Assembly (NCBI GenBank): GCA_020720965.1
Contig: DYNS01000099.1
Coordinates: 1 to 9,139 of the forward strand
Origin: Anaerolinea sp.
GTDB lineage: Bacteria; Chloroflexota; Anaerolineae; Anaerolineales; Villigracilaceae
Reading direction: 5' to 3'
DNA: 9,139 nt
Shown here: positions 1 through 6,510 of the stretch, piece by piece
Position numbering within the stretch: the first letter of the stretch is position 1
Layout: each line of letters begins with the position of its first letter
Translations under genes and position numbers: made by a program
Notes under the pieces: generated by a model
Database searches by the model: none
Told to the model about the DNA's origin: nothing
The model's input: the letters and a program-made list of their open reading frames with translations, nothing else

Positions 1-211
1 CCAAATAGCCGAAGCCGCCATCCGACTGCAACCAGGGCAGCGCTTTACAGATATACCCTCCTTTGCAGCCCCCCTCCGCACAACCGTTCCGCCCATCCCG
101 GCAGAAAAGAAGGGTTTTCGAGTGAATTGGCGGCTTGTATTTGTCATATTGACCACCTTACTCACTCTTGCCGCAGTTCTTGTTCTGGCGCTGGCATTCA
201 TCCCCCTATAG
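1..211 (+). CDS. C-terminal end of a membrane-anchored protein, possibly a Ser/Thr protein kinase (5' end outside window)
   Basis: The frame is open from base 2 to a TAG at 209-211 and gives 69 residues. The last ~25 residues (from about residue 44, LVFVILTTLLTLAAVLVLAL) form one strongly hydrophobic helix preceded by basic residues (EKKGFRVNWR). This suggests a single membrane anchor with the N-terminal domain in the cytoplasm and almost nothing outside. The first ~25 residues (AEAAIRLQPGQRFTDIPSF) resemble the end of a bacterial Hanks-type kinase domain, where subdomain XI reads roughly A-hydrophobic-x-x-x-P-x-x-RF followed by a short helix; Arg14 would be the conserved arginine. A kinase next to a protein with two FHA domains makes functional sense, but the catalytic motifs are off-window, so this identity is inference. 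The secretion ATPase gene begins 11 bp downstream, so the genes are probably co-transcribed. The coding call is firmer than the kinase call. Confidence 0.75.
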   Translation, partial: QIAEAAIRLQPGQRFTDIPSFAAPLRTTVPPIPAEKKGFRVNWRLVFVILTTLLTLAAVLVLALAFIPL

Positions 212-222
212 GCGGTGTAACC

Positions 223-3200
223 ATGACTCCACAAACCTACATAGAACGCCCCCCACGCATCGAGCCGGAGCTACCTGCCGGAACCTACACCATTCCCAAC
301 CCCCCGGATACAGAAGTAGACCCTGCCCGTATTTTGCAAGAAGCCCTATTACCCCTACTCATGATTACGGGTTATTTTTTAGCAGCCATCTTTGGGCAAG
401 GGCGCAATATGCTGATGATGGTTCCCATGCTTATTTCTATTGTTGGGGCAGTCGCCCTTTCCATTTACGCTCACATGAAGGAAAACGAGAAAATGGAAGA
501 AGCAAAGGCAGCCTATAAGCGCCGCCTGGGCGAGCTGCGCCGCAAAATGGAAAGCGAACACGAAGAACAGCGCATTTATTACTTCTACAATTACCCCAAC
601 CCACAACAAATTTTGCAAATAGCGCAAGATTTATCCCTGCCTGCGCATCAGCAGCAGCAAAATATTCGTTCCGGCACCCGTTTATGGGAGCGGCGCCCAA
701 GCGACCATGATTTTTTATATTTGCGTCTGGGCTTGGGAGCGCGCCAATCAACAGTTGTTTATAAAATTTCGGAAAATGAAAAACCCGAAAACCCGCTCAT
801 GCGTGAAGCCACCCGTCTGGCAGAAGATTCACGCCTGCTTTATAGCGTGCCACTCACCGTCCCACTCTACCGTAGCGCCGATGAAACTGAGCAAAAGAAA
901 GTAGAAAAGAAGCACGACCAACAAGGGGAAGAAGGCAAAGCCGAACAAACCCAAGAAGCAAAAGGCGCAACAGTCAGACATTCCATCGGTATCACAGGTA
1001 ACGACTCGGAAAAAGTCTATTCCTATCTTCGCACTCTGCTGTTGGATTACGCCGCCTTTCACTCCCCGCAAGACACAACCTTATATGTCGCCGGAGGGCG
1101 CAATGCCCGCCAGCATTGGCGTTGGGCATACGACCTGCCACATTGCAAAGAATCTGACAAAACCGAAACTTTGCGTTTTGAAAGTGAGCAAAAACCAGAC
1201 GAGAACGAAATTGACCCAATGCGCCAGTTTTGGAAAAACTTGCGTACCATCCTGGAGCGCCGCCGAATGCGCCTGCAAGATAAAGAAAACGGCACCGATG
1301 TTCGCCTGCCCTTCATCCTTGTGGTAGTAGACGTTTTACAGCCTGTGCCGGATTGGTCTAGCCTGCACGACCTGGAAAGCGAAGCCGCCATATCGACCAT
1401 CCTCATGGATGGACAAAAACTTGGCGCGGGAATTCTTTTTCTTACCGCCCAGCGCTCCAAAATCCCTAGCCGTTGTGCCGCCGTCATTGAAGTAGACCAG
1501 GACGAAAACAACTCATCTAGCGCCGTTTTTCGCTATGCTGAAACAGGCTTCAATAGCATTCGCTATGTAGGTAATGCCCCGCTCATTGATGGAGAACAGG
1601 ATGCCCGCAATTTCTCTCGCGCATTAGAGCCGCTTGACGTGCGCCGAGGTTACGGAGCAAGCCTGGCTGCAACGGTTACGCTGATGGAAATGCTCAACAC
1701 GCATACGCTGGAAGAACTTCGCGCCTTTGCCCGGGACAATTGGCGGCGCAGCCTGAACCCAGAAACCGCTGACTGGCTTCACACGGCTATAGGTCTACTC
1801 TCTGGCAACGAACCGCGCGTGCTCACATTCTCTGCCAAAGCCGATGGCGTACACGGCATCATTGCAGGCTCTACGGGCTCCGGCAAGTCTGAACTGCTAA
1901 TGACCCTCATTATAGGATTGGCGCTCAACTATAGCCCAGATGTATTGAACTTCGTTCTTGTAGATTACAAGGGTGGTTCTGCCTTTGAGCCTTTCAAAAA
2001 ATTACCCCACGCAGTCGATATTGTCACCAACCTGGACCAATCCGCAACTGCTCGCGTGTTTGCATCCATCATAGCCGAGTTGGACCGCCGTCAAAGGCTC
2101 AACACATTCACCAACTCTAAAGATATTGTTCACTACCGCAGGCGCGGACTAAACCTGGAGCCCGAACGCCCACCCTACCCACATCTTTTTATCATCATTG
2201 ATGAATTCGCCGAAATGATTTCCGGCAACGCCGAATATAAAGCCCAGTTAGAAAGTATCACCCGCTTGGGGCGTGCCCTTGGGGTAACGCTCATTTTAGC
2301 GGCGCAGCGCCCGGTTGGCGTAACTGACCAGATGCGCGCCAACATCAAATTCCGGATTTGCTTACGGGTGGAAACGCCCGACGACAGCCGCGAAGTGCTA
2401 CGGCGCTCCGATGCTGCCTTTCTTCCCCCCGGCATTCCGGGGCGCGGATACTTGCAGATTGGCAACGAAAATATAGAAATGATTCAAACCGCCTACACCG
2501 GCGGTGACTACAAAGGACCCCAGGAAGAAACCCGCACTCCCAATGTGGAATGGCTGGGGCGAAAGGAGAAATCTTCCGGGCAAAAATCTGCCGAGCCGCC
2601 CAAACTTTACGATGTCATTGTAGAGATGCTGAACAACCTTTCGGTAGAAGATAAATCTCAGGAGCAGTGGCGCCCTTGGCCCGCCTTTTTGCCTATGCAA
2701 CAAGTTGGCAAGCAAGTTCTTACCTTGCAAACCCCTCTAGATGCCGATTACATTGGCGAAGATGACCAGGCATTCTTGCGCTCTGCCGAAACAGATGCTC
2801 TTGAAGAACTCTCTCTCAACGAGCAATCGAATGCTTTTGTCAACGGAGAATTTGACTGGCAAGGCGTGCAATGGGGCAAAAACGCCATGCGCCCACTCAT
2901 TGGGCTGGTAGATAACCCTTACCTGGCAGTTCAAAAACCGCTACTCGTAAACTTCCCCAACGGTCACGCAGTGGTATTTGGCGCTTCTGGGCGAGGAAAA
3001 ACCACTTTTCTCCGCACTGTCATCAGTAGTTTGGTACTCACACACTCGCCAGATGAATTGCATATCTACATATTAGATTTTGGCGGACGGGCGCTTTCGG
3101 TCTTTTCAGACCTGCCGCATGTTGGCGCAGTAATTACCGCAGAGGAAGACGAGCGTGTACAGCGCGTTCTTCGCAAAGTGAGCGAAGTTATTGACGCACG

Positions 3201-4755
3201 ACAGATTTTGTTTAGCGAAGCCAAAGTAAACAGCCTGGATTCGTACAATCAGGCAAACCCGCACAAACGCCTGCCAGCCGTGCTGGTATTGATGGATAAT
3301 TTTGCAGAGTTTAAGGAATATCACGAGCCGCTCATGTCCCCGCTCATGTCGCTCATCCGCGAATCCCGCGCTTACGGCGTGCATTTCCTCTTCTCAGCAG
3401 AATCGCCCAATGCCCTGGGCAACAAGCTCTTTAGCCTGGTGACAGAACGCTTTACCCTAAAACTAACAGACCCATCGGAATATACCGAAATTGTCGGACG
3501 CGGCGTTCCAGCAGATTTAAGCCCCGTTCCGGGTCGCGGCTATGTCCGCGTAGGAAACATGCCTCTGGAATTCCAGACCGCCCTCGCCTTCGAGCCAACC
3601 GAATCCGACCCAGACGCGCTTTCAAAAATCAGCAAAATGTGCCTGCATCTAAAAGACCAGTGGGGCGAATCTCGCTGGAGAGGCGAAAAGCCGTCTGGCA
3701 TCGAAACCCTTCCGGTACGTTATTCACTGGAAAACATCCTCGCCCAAATCCCAGCACCCGATTCCCGCCGTATGCTCATTCCGATAGGCATAGATGACCG
3801 AACCCTCGCTCCGGCTCTATTGGATATGGAACGTCAGGGACCTCACCTCGTAGTCATTGGGCAGCCCTTCTCCGGAAAAACGACCACCCTTCGCGCCATG
3901 ATTCTTTCCACTGCCTGGCGTTACTCGCCTGACGAAGTCATGATGGTTCTGGTGGACTATTCCCGCAAACTCTGGAGGGGCGGAGAGACCTCTCTTGCAG
4001 ACCTACCGCATGTTGTGCAGACCGTTGAAGACCTGTCTCAATTGGACGACCTTTATACCAACCTGGCAAAAGAATGTGCCGAATTTGAAACCAACCCCAA
4101 GCGGCGTAAAATTATCCTCTTTATAGACAACTACGATGCCTTTACCGAAGAATCCAGCCGAAAAAACCCCGGCTTCTTTGAACAAGCCGCATCTCTTCTG
4201 CGAAAATATCAAACTTCCGGCGTGTACATGGTTGTTGCCGGTTCTCTCGCCATGATGAGCGCTACAGATGATTTACGGCGTATTTTTGCCGCCCCTAATT
4301 TTGGCATTGCCCTCAGGAGCGCAGATGCTGTCAACCGGCTCAACGGCAAGTTCCCGCGCAGCCTGGCAGAGGTAGAACTGCCCATGGGACGTGGTTTCAT
4401 CGTCCGCACCGGCATTACCAATATGTTACAAATTGCCACCCCCTACCTGGATGACGAAACTGAACCAGCCTTGGACTCCTGGGTTCATAAAATTCACACT
4501 CGTTACCCACAAGAAAATATCACCTGGCAAACACCTACCCCCGAAGCCCCATCCCGCCCTGCGACTATTTCTATTGCACCTGCTACGGCAACTCAAGCAG
4601 AGTATGACATCTCCGCCCTCAAACAAGCTCTGCTAGAACACAACTTCCCCGAAGCGCTTCTTTCGCTGTTGAGTATGGATGACATTATAAAAACCGCTCG
4701 TGAGATGAAAATTTTGCCCGAAGAATCCAATCCCAATTTACAAGGAGACGCCTGA
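223..4755 (+). CDS. EccC/EssC-type type VII secretion ATPase with three FtsK/SpoIIIE domains
   Basis: This is a 1510-residue membrane-bound motor of the kind that drives WXG100-type substrates through type VII secretion systems. Residue numbers start at the ATG at 223. Two membrane helices lie at about 41-58 and 63-83, followed by a charged helical segment to about 125. A non-ATPase domain typical of EccC/EssC follows (near residue 275, LLLDYAAFHSPQD; then a WRWAYDLPH motif). ATPase domain 1 has Walker A GSTGSGKS (549-556), VDYKGGSAF (from 580), Walker B LFIIIDEF (655-662, catalytic E661) and AQRPVG (from 694). Domain 2 has Walker A GASGRGKT (920-927) and Walker B VLVLMDN (D1025, N1026). Domain 3 has Walker A GQPFSGKT (1213-1220) and Walker B ILFIDN (D1302, N1303). 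Only domain 1 keeps the Walker B glutamate. There is no N-terminal FHA domain, so the layout is EccC-like rather than Firmicutes EssC-like. The ATG at 223 was chosen over a TTG at 127 because the latter would overlap the upstream gene and add a Cys-rich segment that reads as an out-of-frame translation. The family call is firm; the exact substrate is unknown. Confidence 0.95.
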   Translation: MTPQTYIERPPRIEPELPAGTYTIPNPPDTEVDPARILQEALLPLLMITGYFLAAIFGQGRNMLMMVPMLISIVGAVALSIYAHMKENEKMEEAKAAYKRRLGELRRKMESEHEEQRIYYFYNYPNPQQILQIAQDLSLPAHQQQQNIRSGTRLWERRPSDHDFLYLRLGLGARQSTVVYKISENEKPENPLMREATRLAEDSRLLYSVPLTVPLYRSADETEQKKVEKKHDQQGEEGKAEQTQEAKGATVRHSIGITGNDSEKVYSYLRTLLLDYAAFHSPQDTTLYVAGGRNARQHWRWAYDLPHCKESDKTETLRFESEQKPDENEIDPMRQFWKNLRTILERRRMRLQDKENGTDVRLPFILVVVDVLQPVPDWSSLHDLESEAAISTILMDGQKLGAGILFLTAQRSKIPSRCAAVIEVDQDENNSSSAVFRYAETGFNSIRYVGNAPLIDGEQDARNFSRALEPLDVRRGYGASLAATVTLMEMLNTHTLEELRAFARDNWRRSLNPETADWLHTAIGLLSGNEPRVLTFSAKADGVHGIIAGSTGSGKSELLMTLIIGLALNYSPDVLNFVLVDYKGGSAFEPFKKLPHAVDIVTNLDQSATARVFASIIAELDRRQRLNTFTNSKDIVHYRRRGLNLEPERPPYPHLFIIIDEFAEMISGNAEYKAQLESITRLGRALGVTLILAAQRPVGVTDQMRANIKFRICLRVETPDDSREVLRRSDAAFLPPGIPGRGYLQIGNENIEMIQTAYTGGDYKGPQEETRTPNVEWLGRKEKSSGQKSAEPPKLYDVIVEMLNNLSVEDKSQEQWRPWPAFLPMQQVGKQVLTLQTPLDADYIGEDDQAFLRSAETDALEELSLNEQSNAFVNGEFDWQGVQWGKNAMRPLIGLVDNPYLAVQKPLLVNFPNGHAVVFGASGRGKTTFLRTVISSLVLTHSPDELHIYILDFGGRALSVFSDLPHVGAVITAEEDERVQRVLRKVSEVIDARQILFSEAKVNSLDSYNQANPHKRLPAVLVLMDNFAEFKEYHEPLMSPLMSLIRESRAYGVHFLFSAESPNALGNKLFSLVTERFTLKLTDPSEYTEIVGRGVPADLSPVPGRGYVRVGNMPLEFQTALAFEPTESDPDALSKISKMCLHLKDQWGESRWRGEKPSGIETLPVRYSLENILAQIPAPDSRRMLIPIGIDDRTLAPALLDMERQGPHLVVIGQPFSGKTTTLRAMILSTAWRYSPDEVMMVLVDYSRKLWRGGETSLADLPHVVQTVEDLSQLDDLYTNLAKECAEFETNPKRRKIILFIDNYDAFTEESSRKNPGFFEQAASLLRKYQTSGVYMVVAGSLAMMSATDDLRRIFAAPNFGIALRSADAVNRLNGKFPRSLAEVELPMGRGFIVRTGITNMLQIATPYLDDETEPALDSWVHKIHTRYPQENITWQTPTPEAPSRPATISIAPATATQAEYDISALKQALLEHNFPEALLSLLSMDDIIKTAREMKILPEESNPNLQGDA
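4742..4747 (+). promoter_or_regulatory. Shine-Dalgarno AAGGAG of the FHA gene, inside the end of the ATPase gene
   Basis: AAGGAG ends 9 nt before the ATG at 4757 and lies within the last codons of the ATPase gene. The ATPase stop (TGA 4753-4755) and this ATG are one base apart, so the two genes are probably translationally coupled. This strong site contrasts with the weak GGCGGTG (211-217) before the ATPase start. Confidence 0.75.
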
Positions 4756-4756
4756 T

Positions 4757-5767
4757 ATGGACGAATATCTTGAAGTGCGCCTCGACATCTTTGAACACCT
4801 TGCCGAACCTGCGCGTGTTCGCAAAACCCTCAAAATTGCTGAATTGATTGATGAAATTCTAAAAGAATTTAGCGATGTGCCGTCCGAATCGCCTCAGCGT
4901 TATGAATTGTATCTAAAAGGCAACAAAAAACCAATTTCTCGGAATTCCACCCTGGCACAGGCAGACATTCAACCCCAGGATGAGCTGGTTCTTACCTACT
5001 CGCACCAAGACGACCCTCGAGAGATATTTGCAGAATCTAAGCGAGTTTACCTGCGTGACGAAGAAGACGGGCGTATTTATACCCTGGAGTGGTCCCCTGC
5101 GCTCATCGGCCGCCCGAACAAAAACGCTGAACAAGATATTCTTATGGCGGTGAACCTGCAACAGCACCCACATGGCATGACGGTCTCCCGCCGACATGCT
5201 CAGATTACATTAGAAAATGGACACTTCTTCTTACAAGCCCTGGCGGAAAATAATCCAACAGTGTTGAACAAGCGCGTAATCCCCCCCGGCAGTCGTGCAG
5301 AATTACAAGACAACGACTCCTTCTTTTTGGGAAAACGCCTGCAAATGACTTTTTTCACTCACAAACCCACTGGTCAACAATCTGCGGTAAGTGAAAGTGC
5401 CTCCATTCCACGCCCTGCCATGCTCTCACCAGACTCACAGACCGTACTGGGCGAATCTCCTCTGGAAATTCCCTTGCGTTTGTTAATAGAAAAATCCCAC
5501 ACCAGTCTGGGACAGGTCATAGACCTCCCATTACCTGCCCGCCTGGGACGCTCACACCCCATGCTGATAAATGATAAAGAAGTCTCCCGTCAGCATGTAG
5601 AATTTCATTACGACCCCGCTCAGGGTCAGGTTTATCTCCGTGACTTGGGAAGCAGAAATGGAACATCCCTCAACGGTGTACGCCTAACCCCGGAGACAAC
5701 TTACATGCTACCGGTGGACGTGCCGTTACAATTAGGTCCGCATGTAGTGCTAAAACGCTTGGCATAA
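4757..5767 (+). CDS. Ubiquitin-like (YukD/EsaB-like) and tandem FHA domain protein of the secretion locus
   Basis: This 336-residue protein has no signal peptide or membrane helix, so it should be cytoplasmic. Residues ~1-82 look like a ubiquitin-like fold of the YukD/EsaB/EccD-N type: strand-helix start, then YELYLKGNKKPI, a TLAQADI turn and an ELVLTY last strand. FHA domain 1 spans ~97-200 with GR at 118-119, SRRH at 144-147, NNPT at 165-168 and N171. FHA domain 2 spans ~238-335 with GR at 264-265, SRQH at 277-280, SRNGT at 299-303 and NG at 306-307. Both domains keep the Arg, Ser and Asn/Thr positions that contact phosphothreonine in known FHA domains, so both could bind ligand. The linker (201-237) is rich in Ser, Thr and Pro. 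In Firmicutes, two FHA domains are at the N-terminus of EssC and YukD/EsaB is a separate small protein; here they are joined and the ATPase lacks them. Together with the one-base spacing, this suggests the protein docks on the ATPase as a phosphorylation-dependent adaptor (inference). Confidence 0.92.
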   Translation: MDEYLEVRLDIFEHLAEPARVRKTLKIAELIDEILKEFSDVPSESPQRYELYLKGNKKPISRNSTLAQADIQPQDELVLTYSHQDDPREIFAESKRVYLRDEEDGRIYTLEWSPALIGRPNKNAEQDILMAVNLQQHPHGMTVSRRHAQITLENGHFFLQALAENNPTVLNKRVIPPGSRAELQDNDSFFLGKRLQMTFFTHKPTGQQSAVSESASIPRPAMLSPDSQTVLGESPLEIPLRLLIEKSHTSLGQVIDLPLPARLGRSHPMLINDKEVSRQHVEFHYDPAQGQVYLRDLGSRNGTSLNGVRLTPETTYMLPVDVPLQLGPHVVLKRLA

Positions 5768-5781
5768 GGAGTGGCGTTTTT
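5752..5781 (+). terminator. Weak candidate bidirectional terminator between convergent genes
   Basis: AAAACGC (5752-5758) is the exact inverse complement of GCGTTTT (5774-5780), with a 15-nt loop and one further T at 5781. The stem is only 7 bp with three G:C pairs, and it overlaps the last codons and stop of the FHA gene. It ends in a T run on the plus strand and also reads as a T-ending hairpin on the minus strand, which suits a convergent gene end. The short stem and long loop make this a tentative call. Confidence 0.35.
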
Positions 5782-5826
5782 CCGAATCGTCATACTTTTC
5801 CACCCAAGCGGCACACCTGGCTGTTC

Positions 5827-6456
5827 TTACCCCAACAGAAGTTTATGCCGTTCTACCAGGGTGTCTTCCGGGGTGATGCCGAGGGCGAGCAGGACTTCTT
5901 CGGGTCTGCCGGTTGCCCCTTCGCGGGCGGCGAGGGTCATCTTCAGGTGCGGGGGGGCAGAATCAACGGGGAGGATGCTCAGGTCTTGCAGGAGGGGGCG
6001 CAGGTCGTAGGGTTTGCCGCGCCGTTCTCGCGGTAGCGCCTGGGCTTGCAGGAGAGATTCCACCTGCTTGTTCAGGGTTTCCGGGTCGGTTTCTTCCAGC
6101 AGGGTGACGTGGTATTCCGCAAATTGCACCTGGGTTTGCAGGGCGGGGGCGCGGTCTTCCACAATTTCCAGATGCAAAAGGCGCAAACCCGTCGGGCAGG
6201 CTTGTTGAATGCGCTCGCGCAGGGTTTCATCGGCGGGCAGGTCGGCAGTGAGTTTCATATCCACCATCTCGCAGATGGAGGAGAAGCCGAGGGGCAGGGC
6301 GGCGGCAAGTTGAATTTGGGGGTGGGGATGAAATCCCTGGCTATAGGCAAGGGGCAGGTCGGCGCGGCGGGCTACTCGTTCCCACATTTTGTGCAGGTCG
6401 AGATGCCCAATGTAGCGCAGGGCGTTTTGTTTAGAGAAGGTGATTCGGAGGCGCAT
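5827..6456 (-). CDS. Radical SAM-linked protein, DUF2344 / TIGR03936 type
   Basis: The 209-residue product begins MRLRITFSKQNALRYIGHLD and continues with LPLAYSQGFHPHPQIQLAAA and LPLGFSSICEMVDM. These are recognisable signatures of the DUF2344 'radical SAM-linked' family: the family-typical start, the GHLDL helix, the SQGFHPHP segment and the xxLPLG turn. Proteins of this family are found next to, or fused to the C-terminus of, a TIGR03960-type radical SAM protein, and that gene lies directly upstream here with a 54-bp gap. The biochemical role of the family is not established. No membrane segment or signal peptide is visible. The ATG matches the family N-terminus, although no clear Shine-Dalgarno precedes it, so translation may depend on coupling or on another signal. 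Length is ordinary for the unfused form. The gene ends 59 bp from the convergent FHA gene. Confidence 0.92.
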   Translation of the reverse strand: MRLRITFSKQNALRYIGHLDLHKMWERVARRADLPLAYSQGFHPHPQIQLAAALPLGFSSICEMVDMKLTADLPADETLRERIQQACPTGLRLLHLEIVEDRAPALQTQVQFAEYHVTLLEETDPETLNKQVESLLQAQALPRERRGKPYDLRPLLQDLSILPVDSAPPHLKMTLAAREGATGRPEEVLLALGITPEDTLVERHKLLLG

Positions 6457-6510
6457 GGGGATGTCGGGGTCAGCAGGCAGTATTGATGAATAGGGGATGG
6501 TTTATCACTT

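Noticed and set aside
127..222. N-terminal extension of the secretion ATPase from a TTG at 127
   Set aside because: It would overlap nearly half of the upstream gene and its translation (MAACICHIDHLTHSC...) is the shifted frame of that gene's membrane helix. The ATG at 223 follows the upstream stop by 11 bp.
2398..2730. Minus-strand open frame of 110 codons inside the ATPase gene
   Set aside because: It overlaps the conserved ATPase domain 1 region and following linker on the other strand and shows no domain of its own.
3331..3354. Short direct repeat within the ATPase gene (CCGCTCATGTC type, coding PLMSPLMS)
   Set aside because: Two short imperfect copies in coding sequence, with no sign of a functional repeat array.
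6046..6486. Plus-strand open frame of 146 codons antisense to the DUF2344 gene
   Set aside because: The minus-strand frame has clear family motifs; this one has no supporting motif or ribosome binding site.
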